This document shows positions 22,401-35,300 of a stretch of DNA of 64,000 nucleotides, piece after piece (within the stretch, counting starts at the first letter, position 1; each line of letters starts with the position of its first letter). The stretch spans positions 151,154 to 215,153 of the forward strand of contig NW_020312635.1 of NCBI RefSeq assembly GCF_002999335.1, given 5' to 3'. Position numbers and translations under genes: made by a program. Below the pieces are notes generated by a model. That model did not search any database. It saw nothing but the letters and a program-made list of their open reading frames with translations, and was not told the origin of the DNA. The stretch comes from Cyclospora cayetanensis. Lineage: Eukaryota; Apicomplexa; Conoidasida; Eucoccidiorida; Eimeriidae.

Positions 22401-25400
22401 GCTTCGCCGATTCCGATTCCGTGATCACCGCTTTGCGCTACGAGCAGCAGCACGCCGTGCACGCGAAGCGGCGAGGAGAAAGCCAACACGTCTGCAATGC
22501 GCGAGTCGGTTCTGTACCCGTGCATCTGCGAGGAGCTGGCACAGAACCTCGTCCATAGACATGTAACGACCCAGCGCCTCAAGACTTTCAGGCTTCTTTC
22601 GACTTCTGTTGGCGTTCGCGCTGCTGTTGGTGCTTCGTCGACAGCTCAAACCAAGCGCGCCGAGTTGGGGATGATTTGCTGCTTGCCGCAGCACCAAGAG
22701 TAACCCCACCATTTGCGATGACAACGCTGCTGCAAGAGGGGCACTCCCGACAGCAGCTGCAGTCGCTGCGCCAGAGGCGGCGGCTCTCGCTGTAGCAAGC
22801 AGCAGCCGCTCCTGTTGCAGCAGCAGCTGCTGCTGCTGCTGCTGGTGCTTGCTGCACAGCCGCAACACGCGGCGTGTAACCGTCCGCTGCTGCCGCTGAT
22901 AGAAGAAGCGCTCTATTGGTCCTAAGTCTACAAAAATATCATGAACTATGGGAGGGGGGACGCCTAGCTCTTCGGCAACATCTGCACACGCCACAAGAGC
23001 CACAACTCCCCGAAAAACAAACTCCCTGAACGCTCCCCCCTGAATCTCAGTCTGCAGACACCACGAGGAGACAGATAAACGCCGCGGCAGCACCCCTGCA
23101 CCGCATGCTCTAGCCTCGAGAGTAGGTCTGTCTCCAAGCGTGGAATTCTGAACAGTGTAGCGCACAGCTCTGAACACGCAAGCCAAGATCTCACCGCTCA
23201 TGTTCGTTTTCCACATAAGAGGAGCCAACAAATCAACAGCCACATTGAGTGCGAAACCTGTTAGGCCCCAGTTAGGCCCCACACGAGGCGCAGAGAGCCT
23301 CGTGTCTCCAAAAGTGCTGCTGCGAGTGTCGCTGCTGCTGCTGATGCCGCTCGCAGGGGGAAGAGCCTCTTCCAAGGCACTCTGTGGCAGCGGGAGCGAG
23401 AGCGCGTGAAACACACGCCTGAGCAGCACAGGGAACGCACACACACACACACACAAGACGCAGACGCGAAGCTCGATACCTTTTTCCCGACATTCGTGTG
23501 CGCAGCTGCGCTCTGCTGAACGTGACGCCAGGCAGCTGCTGTGCGTTCAGAGATCCCTCAAAAGCGCCAGAGGAGACTGCGCTTTGCTCCTAGCCTCCCG
23601 ATGGGAACCCTACGCCTGCTCACTGGCTAAGTGCCGGGGGTAGGGGGTGAGCTCCGTCGATCGACAGGCGCAGAGCAGCGAGGATTCCAGCAAGTTCTCT
23701 GGGGAGTAGCGATCCCCTTGGCGCATGCGCGGATCGCTTTGGGGAAGCCTCACCCGCCAACTCGTCAAGAAGCGGGGTTCCTGACACACACCAACGGTGT
23801 GTGGCTTCGATCGAATGACAGAAACGAGCAGCACCGCTGAATCCTGCGCCATCAGTGCCACAATATCGACAGCAGTCGATGACGACGCTGCAGAAAGTGG
23901 GGTCTAAAGCTGAAAGCCAAAGCCGTCAAATCTCCAATCTACGAGACACCCTACGAGCCCGAGGATTGAGAATTTGAACAGTAGAGGGTGGTCCGGCTAG
24001 CTCAGGATGACAAAAACTCTGGAGGAGCTTAAAAAGCAGCGCTCAAACGCTTGAGCGGGGAGCTCTAAGAAGACACGTGCTCCCTTCGTTTGCGTGCAGC
24101 GTAGCGAAACTCATCGAGTGCTCAAGTCGCGACACGAAAGCACCCTCCACTCCCGAGGGAGTCTTTCTCTCTCTTTTGTCGCCAAGACGAGCACTACTCA
24201 GAACAAGACGAAGATGTCAGGTGTCTACGCGAGAGCCCACGCTCGGCACCCCAAGTGCAGAAAAGAAGAATGCGGCTGCACTAACCTCCTGCAAGCTGTG
24301 CTTCATCCACGACGAGCCTCCACCAACGAATACCCACGATCGGAGAGAACAGCTTGCGATATCGTTTAGTCCCCCTTAAAGACATTCTGCCGCTGCCGCT
24401 ACAGCCCAAAACGGTGGAGCTGGCATCGCTGCTGCTGCTGAGGGGGGGAGCGAACCACACCTCCTGCTGCAACGCCTCAAAGGGAACAATCACAATGTCA
24501 AAATCCATCAACTGGGAGCACAACACAGTAGGCCCCTGCGGGAGGCACCCGAGAACGGCTTCCACGGTTCGAGGGCAGAGAGACAGGCGAGAAGAGTCTC
24601 CAGGATACTCTTCCGCATCCTCGCACCGCTCTCGGCTGCCACTTGATGCACCAGGGAGCGACGACGCTCCGCGGGAAGCTGCTGCGCGCGACTCAGCCCG
24701 CGCAAGTGCTACAACCTGAGGCATTCCAAAAACTCCAAAAACGATCACAAAAGCGCTTATTCGTCGAGAAGAACATGCGGCGTGCAGGCACGCACCTGAC
24801 CAGCACCCCTGCGCGAGCACTTCCGTCGTCGCTGTCTGGTTCTGCCGTGCAGAGGATTCAGCAGCAACGTACAGTGTCAGCCAGAGCAGCTCTGGCTTGC
24901 TTAAGGCCAGGATACACTGCGACTTTCAAGGATTTGTCACAGTGCAGAGAAACCTCCCGTTTCCACTGGTCGACGATTGCTGAGGGGCAGACTAAGACTG
25001 TGCCTTTTCCTTCTGGCAGCTGGTCGACGCTGCGACTGCCAGCAAGCCTTTCTTGACTGTCTACAACGCAGAAGGGGCAGAGGAAGGGCACTTCTGCGGC
25101 GGCTCCGGGAGACGCCGCAACGCAGAAGACATGCGAGAGGCACTGGCAGCTGCTGCACTGCACGACTGCCAGCAGGGAGGAACTGCCGTTCGCTCGCTCC
25201 CCCCGCAGGTGCGACGCGCGCGGCTGCTTCGGCTGCTTTTGCTTGCTCCTGCCTCCTGCTGCCTGAGGCGACCATCTTCTGCTTCCTTTGCGACAAAGCG
25301 GACCCAGAGAATCCAAACCGCAGATACAGCAAATCCGGCAGTCGGAGGATATTTCGTCTCCCCAGCGGTAGAGTGCTCCCTTGAACTCGGCAGGTGCCGC

Positions 25401-27708
25401 TTCCGCCCATCGCGCTGCGCCTCTCGAAGCCCTCTTCGATTCTGTCGCCGCTGGTGCAGCCAGCGCCGAAGGGGGCAGGCACTCTTCCGTTGCTGCCTCG
25501 GAGGCTGCTGCAGCTTCGGAGCAACTCGCAGCAGGAGGCAGCGATTCGGCGGCAGGCTCGCCGACGGCAGCGCACGCAGATCGCGGCTTTGGGTTGGCAA
25601 GAATAAGCGTCAGAACCTCAACGCTCTTCCCTAAACCCATTGCGTCGCAGAGCAAACCACCCGGAACCTCAAAGCTGGCAGCAACGCCGTCTGCTGCAAA
25701 TGAGTCTGATGCAGTAGCGGCTTCTGAGGCTGCAGCTACCTGGCCGGTGACGTGGTTGATCCACATTGCCGCAGCAGAAGGCAGCGCGACTCGGATCCAG
25801 AACATATTCACGCTTTGCTGCATCGGCTGCTGGTGCTGCTGCAGCAGCAGTTGCAGCTGCTGTTGCTGCTGCTCCTCGAGCTTGTTCAGCGCCTTCTCTG
25901 CGCCACTGGCGCCGCGCATGCTGTTGCTCCTTCCCAGAAAAGCCCTCCACTCCCTTGTCAACGCGAAAAGGACGGCTCTTTGCTGGTACGGACGCAGCGA
26001 GCAGCGCAATCCGGCAGGCTGGAGCAACTCTATTCCAGAGAGAGGTAGAGGGTCGTTGCTGGCATGGGAGCTGCTGGTTTGAGCTTCTCCGGAGGTGCTT
26101 GTTTGCAGCAGCTGTTGCTGCAGCAGCGCGTGTAGAACGTGTCTCTGCGAAACGAGACTGTATATGAGAGAAGGGCTTACAAAGAAGGGGCGAGGGGCAG
26201 AGGCGTTCGATTGCGCGTCTGAGGATCTTGTGAGTGAGGCTGCTGAGACTGCCGCCGCAACCGATGCTGGCAGCAGGGAGGGGTGCCGCAACATCCTCCC
26301 GAACAGCCTGCGGCAAACACGCAGAGGGGTCTAGAATGCGTGTACAATGCAGCCAGTATCGCACGGGCGAGGAAGCAGCCGCCCTCAGAAGCAATCCAGA
26401 CACGCGAATCGACAGCTCGAGCGGCAGGAGCAGGGGAGAGCGCAGTGCTCACCAGTGAGCGGCTTTCGTTCGACAGTCAGACACGTGTAGCTGCACGCTG
26501 CAGGGAGAGGGGCAGCTGGCGCGATCGAGGCACAGCGACACCTCGACTAGCCAAATCCACTTGTTACTGCTGGTTGAAGAGCTGGGTACTGGTACAAAAC
26601 CTTTAACAGATTCGGAAGCAGCTGGAGAGCGCTGCCTCTTGCGGCTTGTCTGGCTTCCACTTTTGCTGGCTGCTGCTGCGCCGGTCGGAGGCGCAGCATC
26701 AGCAGCGAAGTGTCTCGCACAGAGCAGCTTTGCACGGAGGCAAAGAGGCAGCAGATGCCTCCTGGAGGTCAGAACTGGTAACAAATCTCCCATAGAGTGA
26801 AGGGCGGCACTGGCGTTCAATCTGCACTCAGCGCCAACGCGTGGATGTACGGCAGCCGCCCTGCAGGGTGCTGCTGCTTCTGCTCCCGCCAAGCAGGCAC
26901 TATCTGCAGTTTCGCCAAGCGGAGTTGCGGCAGCCTTGCACGAGACGGCTGGAGAAGGCTGCGCAGCTACCAGAGTAAGAGAAAGGTCACCTGGCTCGGG
27001 AGCCTCTAAAAGTGCCCCCCAAAACCTTCGACAGCTGCAGATCGGCTGCGCTGCAGCCGCCACCATATCTGCGCATGACGACGTCTCTGCGGATTCGTTC
27101 CCTCTGCCTGTGTCGCACGCAGCTGCGTCTGCTGCCAGACGCTCTATATGGGGACGTCGAAGGCGACGCCATGACGTCTCGACATGGCTGCTGGGGTTGC
27201 ACTGCCAACAAATTTCGGCAGGGGGCGTCTCCGCAGGAATCTCCAAAGGCTCCCAGGTGTACAGACACTCCAGGCCTTCTTTGCAAGCGGCAGACGCTGC
27301 TGCTCGCAGCACCGCATCGCGCTTCAAGAGACACTGGCGCTGATGCTCGGAGTGCTGCTGCTCCTGCTCATCCTGTTGATGCGTTTGCCTTCTACTGAGG
27401 TCGGGAGAGCTTCGATCGTTGGCTGTCTCAAGTTGAATCATCTTGTGCTGCCGCATGAGCCGTTTCTTCCTCCTTTGTTGACACGGTGATTCTCTGCGCG
27501 GGTGGGTGTGTAGCTCCTGCTGGGAACCATGGCGGCACTGCAGATCAGTATCCACAGGGGGCGCTCTATGCTGAGGAGCGGTCTGCGACTCCTCGTCTGA
27601 TGCAGGGGGTGTCGCTGCTCCCGCGGCTCTTCCAGTCCTTACCAAGCAGCCACCCTCCGCATCTTGTTGGGGAGGTTCCAAGGAGCTCAGCGGGAGAAGA
27701 AGAGTCAT
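16499..27708 (-). CDS. SHPRH: SHPRH-like SNF2 helicase / RING E3 ligase
   Basis: A long minus-strand gene. Phase-consistent exons are 27708-26453, 26307-24873, 24715-24286, 23843-23624, 23418-22518, 22327-22224 and 22085 to about 21120. Further exons lie near 20.88-20.70, 20.47-20.02, 19.64-19.41, 19.28-18.21, 18.14-17.47 and 17.20-16.50 kb. Domains in order: SNF2 motif I AMGLGKS (about 25645-25625); a PHD finger, from CRICCICG near 25343 to FLCPFC near 25068; motif Ia VLVCPSAIVDQWKR; motif II VVDEAQ (about 24305); motif III HRWCVSGTP (about 23780); PPPIVHDIFVDLGPIERFFY; RQAANHPQ; an SHPRH-specific helical region; FDELRMS; a RING finger, CPICLQNF...CGHSTC...CAVC (about 18514-18330); helicase C VLVFSEW (about 17760) and QAIGRVYRISQTR (about 17500); then FIVKDTVEERIAQL. 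Insertion of PHD and RING within the SNF2 core is diagnostic of SHPRH. That family links PCNA polyubiquitination and DNA-damage tolerance with chromatin remodelling in the nucleus. No H15 domain was seen. Confidence 0.9.
20518..20604. repeat. AT-rich tract in an SHPRH intron
   Basis: About 87 bp of nearly pure A/T (TATA and AAATA units) lie in the intron between the exons at about 20.70-20.88 and 20.02-20.47 kb. It looks like simple-sequence intron DNA. Confidence 0.85.
20893..20963. repeat. CACA/GCACATACA tract in an SHPRH intron
   Basis: A degenerate CA repeat with CATGCACATA sub-units, just upstream (minus orientation) of the exon at about 20.88 kb. Minus-strand translation gives Cys/Val-rich nonsense of the kind produced by TG repeats. 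Confidence 0.85.
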
Positions 27709-28530
27709 CGGGCTGCTCTGGCGGAGTCATTTCTGCAGCCAGCTGTTGCTGCCTGCAGATGCTGCATGTAGCGATGAAGAGCAGCTGCGGCATCAACAGC
27801 GGCAGCAGCGGCCTAAGCTCTCAACGTGCTTTTGGACCCAGAGAGCTGGCAGATTCACTTCTGTTGCTGCTCCTGTGAAAAGCCCACAAGTTATATCCAG
27901 CAGCAATGCTGCCAATGATGCGTCGCTCGCGATTCTGCGCCGCTAATGCTGCTGCTGCTGCAACTGTGGGTAACTCACGCGTTAACAGGCGACTCTCGAG
28001 CCGACACAGGGCCTGGACCCTATGGCAGTACGCCGAGCAAATAAAGCAGATACACCTCCAGAAAAATGCCAATTCTAGCATTCTCAGTTGCTGCTGCGTA
28101 GCCGCTAGTAATAGTGCTACAGCAGCTATCGTTGCAGTAGCTTCACTGCTCCGCTTACCGCCGAGAAAAGTCGACCGCGGCTCACACGGCGGCAGCAGCG
28201 GCGGCTGCAGCACCACCCGCCGCGTGAGTCAGCACAACTAAAGAGCAAAACAGCCACAGGCAACTCTGTGACACTGCAAGACAGCCTTTCTTTCGTCTCG
28301 TATCGTCCTATCCCGCAGATCGGTCTTGCTAGTCTTCTGACAGCAGCTACTGCGGGGTTCTTGCGAAGGCAGAGCGAAAGCCCTCTTCTTCATGACTCAA
28401 AAGACTGTCGCATCCATGCATTACATGATTCTGAAACAGATGCGCAACTCCATGTCTAATCAAAGGCTGCAGCTGTGGCAGCAGCAAGGGCTGGTAGCGC
28501 AACCGTAGCAGCAGCTGCTGCAACAATAGG
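27709..28530. other. Divergent region between SHPRH-like and ZW10-like genes
   Basis: About 820 bp between opposite-strand start codons, containing CAG/CTG-rich stretches. It presumably holds both promoters, and possibly a 5' exon of the ZW10-like gene, because that protein lacks an obvious counterpart of the extreme ZW10 N-terminus. No specific exon could be supported. Confidence 0.5.
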
Positions 28531-31500
28531 ATGTTGCATCCCCGTGCATCAGCCTCAGAAACAGGAAATCGTGATGCCGTTAGTGAGAGTCCTAGAAGTG
28601 CTTCTCACCGACGCATATCAGCTCCCGCAGCAGCAGCTACATCGGCAGCCTTGCCAGAAACAGTTTCACTCCAACAGCTACAGCAGCTGCAGCAGGATGT
28701 TTGGGCAGCAGAAGCGGAAGCAAAACAGCGCGTCCTGAAGCTGTTGAAAGAGGGAGAGGCGCAATTTCATGAACTTCAGTCTTCTCTGCAGCAGCAGCAA
28801 CAGCAGTCCCATCAAGCATCTGTGCATGTACTACAGCTGCAACAGAAACTTGTAGGAAATGGATCTAGAGGAGATTCTCTAGCATGCAGGCTGCAGAAAA
28901 GCGAGAACCAGCAGCTTCTGCTTCGACAGCAGCTCAGCGTCATCCAGGAAGTAGAAGGGTTTGTACTTCAGTTGCAGCTGGCGCAGAAGCAGCTGGCCTT
29001 TTTCAGAGAGCTGCTCAAGAAGCAACTGCTAGTCGAGGCAGCAGCTTCCCTTCAGATCTTTGCGCATGCGCTGCTTCTACCCCTCCTTGCAGCAACAAGG
29101 GATACCAAGCCGCTTCCAGCTATTCGAGAGTTGCAGCAGCAATTCATCGAGGTGCACAAGCAGCTCGTTCTTTCCCTTGACTCACGTCTGCGACAGCACC
29201 TACAAGTATCTTCGCAGCAAATTACGTTAACACCCGTCTTGCACTGCAGCAGCATCAGTCGTTCTCCTGATGCAGCAGCAGGAAACTTTCATGCCGACAG
29301 CCGAGGTGTAGCAGCCATGGACTGCTCTGAACTAGCAGCAGCAGCTGAAGCAACGGCGGGAGAGATCTCATCAGGATCAGGCAACGCATGCGGCACTGTG
29401 TCTCGCCTTACCGACGTGTGGAAGTCTCTGCATCACCTTGGACTGTTGCATCGCCGTTTGTACTTCATTACACAGCAGATCAACAAATGTGTGCTGCAGC
29501 CGCTGCTCTCCGCTTTTGCCCGCAGCAGCGGCAACTGTCGAGTGACAGCTACTGTCACAAGTCACGATCAAGCCCCTTACATGGCTTGCAGAAGTTTCAC
29601 ATGGAAGTGGACAGCTGACAGGGAAAAGGCGTTCGATTCAGAGGGCACTGCAGCAAAATCGACATCTGCAGCAGCAGAAACTCCTGCAGCGCCAGCTGTG
29701 CTCCAAGCCCTACAGTCGCTGCTGCAGTATATATGTGATTTCGCTGCAGAAGAACACGTTGAGTGCCGTCGCATGTGGGGAAAAATCCTGTGGAATTTCC
29801 TCGAGCAGCCACTCCTGGAGCTGCTCCTGCATTCTCGTACCGAACATTTCCTGCTGAGGGCTGAGGCAGCAGCGGCAGACGCGGTGGCAGGAGGTGTGCT
29901 GCCGTTTTATCCAGCGGCAGCTGCTGCTACCGTTAGCATGCAGATTGAGCAGCTGTTTCAGAAGCAAGGCTTGGTGTCACCACAGGATCCCCAGCAGCAG
30001 CAGCCGCACACCAGCCGAGCAACGCGTAGAGCCACAGAATGGCTCGCTAAGGTGTACGTACACCGCAATGCGAATCTCCTTGCAGAAGCACGCCAACTGC
30101 TGCTACAAGCACTTGCAGGGAGCGCCTCCACTGCTTCTGCCGCAGTTCTGGCTACGGATGCGAGCATCCCTGGAGGCATGCACGACATTTTGATGGTACA
30201 GCAACTCACTAATCAGGAGCAGCAGACGCAGCGGCTGCAGCTGCTGCAGTGCATTGCAGAGGAAACCGATATCGCTCTGGTGCTCTTGGCGCCGCTACGG
30301 ATCACTAAGGAGACGTGGCTGCTGCTGCAGCTTCTGCAGTCTTTGCTGCGGCACGCAGCAAGAACTGTTGCCAACTGCTGCCACAGTAGCAGCAACGACT
30401 TGTCGCTTCCTTGCTGGTGCAGCATCATGAGAGATCAGCCTTGTCTGTGCAGCAGTAGCAGCTGCTGCAGCAGCCGCATTGCTGCACGTGCTGAGCTGGC
30501 TACGGCTCTCTCTATTTGCAACCTATTCTTGATGCTGCGCTTCCTCGATTCTCATGCAGCTGCAGCAATAACAGCAGCTCCTGGGGTAGACATGAGCGCA
30601 CCCGCACTAAGGTGGACAGACGCTGAAGTTGTCTGCCGCTGGTTGCTGCGGATGCCGCTGATGCTTGCAGTGCATGCAGCCACAACAGCGTCAAGAGGCG
30701 CACCTTTGTACAGTGCTAGCAGCTGCTCCTGCAGCAACAGTAGCAGCAGTTGTTGTTGCAGTTGCCAGGCTGCTGCAGCTCGCAGGACGTATTCGTTGCT
30801 GAGTGACTCGCTGCCTATCTTTGACGGCTACCCGGATGCATCCATGGCAGCAGCGTGTGGTGTATCTACAGCGGCGCGTGATCCCGCAACAACAGCCAAA
30901 CAGCAGCAAGCCGAGGTTCCCTTCAGGCAACAAATTGCGGAGCTGGTTGTCGCACTAAAGCAGCAACAAGAGACCATATTCGTGAATATGCTTAAAGGAC
31001 TGCAGAAGGAGCTACAAACCGCATCAAACGAATTGCATGAGCTGCTGAAAACGGCAACGCGAAGCAGCACCCGACTCGAGACTCACTTAGAGGCAGCCGC
31101 TGGAATCCTTACGCAGCGCCTCAACAACGCAGCACTAGATCTCCTGCCCATATTGCCTATTCAAGTACTCCCCAATACTTAAAAACCCTATGCCCCAGTT
31201 CTGAACGCTAAGCTTGACGACTGAACCACGTGCCAAGCCGCATTCTGATATGCCCTCAAGTTGCGCCAGTCGCTATCCCCTTACTGGATGGGAAATTTTG
31301 AACCTTGGTTTCGCATGTAACTGCGAAGCTCTAATGAAGTCTCTTGTTCCTGTCTTGCAATCCCTGAACCCTCACGTCACCCCCCAATGCTAAGAGATGA
31401 CTGTTGTGGTGTTGCCGCTTCAGGTGTATGCGGAGGTTGTCGGGCTTGCAGCAGACTGTCTAATCGACTGCGTGCTAAGGACCGTCCTCTCCGCCGCTCT

Positions 31501-32110
31501 TGCTGCAGTCCCGGGAGTATATACACCAGAAGCAGCAGCTTCTGCCGCTGGCAGCAACAGCAGCAGAGCGGTGGCGCAGCGTTTAGGGCCGCTCTGCTGC
31601 AGATTGCTGCAGCACGTCTGCTCTCAGGTCAGAACCACAATGTCGCTGCATTTGTCGTCGCGGCAGCAGCTAAGACCTGAGGCTGCAGCACAGGCTGATG
31701 CTGCAAGTGCGTCTGACTGGAGTGTAGTGCTGCAACGGTTGGCTGGCGGTGAGGACAGAGGCATCGCAGCAGACGTATCGGCACAGCGGCAGCAGGACGA
31801 GAAGCAGGGTGCCCAGTGTGCAACAGCGCATGCGTCTGTTCGCGTTGAGCAGTTTTCTTCTCTGCTGCGAGTTGCTGTTGCACTGCAGCAAGTGCTTGAG
31901 GCGGACGTGCTGCTTTTGTTGCAGCACGCGGCGACGCATGCAGCGTTGCTGCGGCAGACCTTTCGTCCAGTTGAGCACCGCCTTGCGTTAATCGCTCTGA
32001 ATCCCTTTATTGGGGCAGCCCCTCTAGGGGCGCGCAGGGAGGTGTTTCTCAGCGTTGCAGCTGTAGGGAACGTGCATCTTTCCGACTGTGTCGTTCCGTC
32101 TGGCGGCTGA
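28531..32110 (+). CDS. ZW10-like vesicle-tethering/kinetochore protein
   Basis: Two exons, 28531-31164 and 31424-32110, junction CAA|GTACTC to TTCAG|GTGTAT, phase 0, about 1106 aa. An in-frame TAG at about 28496 supports the ATG at 28531. N-terminal coiled-coil heptads contain poly-Gln. Around 29418-29510, DVWKSLHHLGLLHRRL continuing to CVLQPLL fits the ZW10 pattern eVl..L..lGlL....l........Pl. Near 30500 there is an AELATALSICNLFLMLRFL helix at the position of the ZW10 N-D-C-Y block. Exon 2 opens with VYAEVVGLAADCLIDCVLRT, like the ZW10 C-terminal y...lG...d..i..vl segment, and ends with a LQQVLEAD...LALIALNPF helix pair. ZW10 proteins act in the Dsl1/NRZ ER-tethering complex and the mitotic checkpoint. 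The assignment rests on scattered patterns; poly-Ala/Gln insertions make it longer than human ZW10 (779 aa). RINT1/Tip20-type tethers are the alternative. Confidence 0.5.
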
Positions 32111-32325
32111 TTCCACTGCTCAGGCTCCGCTCCCAGCATTGGATCCTTGCCAGCTCTGTTGGGGAACTGTTTCATCGGTATTTCTGCGGTCGCCTCACGT
32201 CAGGTGATCCGCCGCCTCGATGGATGTCAACCGTCCCCGTCTTCTGGGAAGACATTCAGCAAGCCACGCGAGGAGCTCCCTGGCCGTCCACCCCATACCC
32301 ACGGTTCTAGTGGTCTTTGCTTTAG

Positions 32326-35300
32326 CTAGAGGCTTTCCTCTTTTCTCATCCGGCGCTCGTCAGACGCCTTAATAAACTTGAGTATGTCTCCACGGGCTCC
32401 TTTGTTCCAAATGTATGGCCCTGCATCGGTCTGCGCCATAAGGCGCCCATTAGTGAAACTCAGAGACACCTGAAAGCGAAGATTCCGCAGATAGTGTACC
32501 TTGGCAGAATGGGTGAAGGGCGAACAGCAATTGTTACTGTTGTTCTTGCGAAATGTTGATCTGGCGTCTATATGTGCAACTGAAAGGGTTCACGTATTCT
32601 CTAAACCGTGGGCCAGGAAGACGTAGAGAAGCAGCATCACGCAGTAGATACACTGAGCCAGCTGGAGAGGGCAACATAGGAAGCAGTACAGGAGAGGCAC
32701 GTGAGAGTAAGAGAGCATGGACGTATGTGTCGAAAAAGCCGCCAAGGCGAAAGGGGAAAGTCTACGGAGGAGGGCGTCGCTAGGCATGCACTAGTTGTCA
32801 GCTGTCGGACTTACTTGAGTATCACCATAAAAGTACACTCCCTCATTGACCTTAGTCCAGCGCTGAAGGCCAGAATGATTGTTGTGAACTTCTGCTAATG
32901 CGTCATCTAGAGATCCCCAGGCTGTTCGCGGGTGATCTCCACCACAGACACAGCCGGGGAAGTCTCCTGGCAGGCAAACACAGCGCCTGCTTAGTGGGAA
33001 GACAGTCACGAGCGTTTGCAGGAGGCATCGCTCAGAAAGCCTATCTACAATAAAGAGATGCGCAATGATCAGAAGGCCAGGAGAAGTGAGAAGAAAGTAG
33101 ATATTTTGTTCAAGCGCACGGAGGCACAGCGCCATAGATTAGTGGCTAGTGAGTGGAAGAGGATGACGCCCAGAAAGTCTCGCATATGCGCTAGCCACAG
33201 GAGCGTCCTGCCTGCGCACGGCTTACCAGCAGATGACGTGCAGCCTTCCGCCTGCAAGTAGGGCTCTCTAGGGAATATCTGGAGTCTACTTGAGGGGTCA
33301 AGAGACTTCGTTTGCTCCTTGGACATGATGCCTTCCCCTGAGGCCGCTCTTTCGAGCTGGTGCTTCTTGAACAGCAAAAGATTTATTTCCCTTCGTTGTT
33401 CCTGCAGCAGCTCCCGCAACTGCTGCTGTCGGGTGCGCCTAAGGCTGCTGGATGCTCCATCGCGTTCGTTGGGAAGACGGGAGCACGCCCTTTGAAGACA
33501 TCCGCGCATCCTATCAAGGTTCTCCTGGGGAGGCAAGGACTGAGACTCCCCAGAAAAGGCACTAGGGGGGTCTATCTCTGAGCGAGATCCACCAGTGCGA
33601 GAACGCAGACGAGGCGCTTCTTTTGAGTGATTTCTTGTGGAGGCTTCGCTCGCACCCTGGTGCATGTTTCCCCAGCTGCTCATTTTGCTGCGGTTTTCAG
33701 ACCCCTGAGAGCGCGAAGAGTCGCCAGACTGAAGGCGCAAGTACTCTGACCCCTTCTTGGGTGCTCCGCGAGGATTCAGTGGCCTCTTGGCTGCCTTTAG
33801 GCTCTTGAGATGCTCCTGCAGAGACTTTTCCCTCAAGCGCTGCGACTCTGTCGATCTCAACAGTCGAGGTGGACATGTGGAGCCACCCACGAGGGGTGAG
33901 TTGCTGCGGCGTGGACATGCAGACTTGCTGCTGTGTTGCGCGCTTTCTTGCCCCTCTTCACCCCCTGAAAAGTGCGAGGCGCGTCGCGGCATCTCGGAGC
34001 GACAGCGGGGAACTGATTCCTGCGCTGTGTTTTTGCCTTCGCCCTCACAAGGCCGTTGGATAAGCTCCCGTTGCATTGCGTTGCTGCTCTTCTCTGGAGA
34101 ATTTCTGTGAGCACTCGCACTCTCCGCTGAAGGGAGCCGTGTAGAGTCACCCGACTCTCTCCCCGGCTCAGGTGCAGCTGCTGCGTTGCCGAGGATGCCT
34201 GAAGACTTATTCGTCTCGGCAGGCATGGAGGGTTCCCCCCCAAACTCTTCGCAGGAGCACCACTGGGAGCCTTGCGGGGGGAGCTTGCTGTCGTTCAGCT
34301 CCTCCTGACGGGAAGTCTGCAGCAGCAGCTGTTCTTGTGCCTGATGCAGCAGAGGCAACTCCGCCCCCTTTGTCGTCGTCTCAGCAGAGTTCAGTGGGGG
34401 TAGCCGGTTCCTTGAAAGAAATGGTGCATAATTACGATGCTGCAGCTGCAAGTCACTCTTTTGCTGTTGTTGCGATAGGGCTTTGTTCGACTTTATGAGT
34501 TGGTGACCTTTGTAATCCATGCTTTGATGCTGCATCTCGTATTGCGGTTCTAGATGCTGCTGCAGTGCTTGTTGCTGGAGTCGTGGTTCTTGCGCCCGTA
34601 TAAACGCCCTCATATCTGCCTGTCTCTGCTGCAGCATCTTCGGCTGCTGTACGAGGTGCTCCTGTTTCTGAGGTGGCTCTACCCCTTGCAGCTGCAGGCG
34701 TGCATGCAGGGAGCCCAGCTCCCTCTGGTGCTGTTGATGTCGCTTTTTTCCTTCTGAAAACTCTTTCTGCGTATCTTCAAAGGCCTTTTGTTGCTCTTTA
34801 AGCCGCTGCTGCTCCTTCTGTTGTTCCTCAACTGCTGCTCGCTGTTGCTCCTGCTGCTTCTTGAGTACTTCTTCTTCCTGTTGAAGTAGCAACAAAGCTC
34901 CCTCAGCTTCGCGTTTCTGCGCCTCGACTTGCCTCCTCTGTCTTGCTAGCTCTTGCTGCTGCCTGAGCAGGAGCAGCTCCTGCTGCTGCTGCTGCTCCTG
35001 CTTTTGTTGTAGCTGCTGTAGCTTTTCTGCAAGCTGCAGCTTCTGCTGCTGCTCCAAACAGCCATCAAACAGAGCCAGCAAGGCCTCCTTTTCGGCAAGC
35101 TGCTCCTCGACAGCCAGCAGTTCTGCTGCGAGGCGATCATGCTGCTCTCTGGCGCCCTCTGGAAGCTCAGATTCGGCTTGCTGGTTGTACTGTTGCTGCT
35201 GATTTGTGTCAAAGCACAGCTGCTGCTTCACTGAAAACTGCGGCTGCTGGTTGGGGTCCAGTGTTACGCACTCATGCTGGGGGTATTCAACTGATACTGT

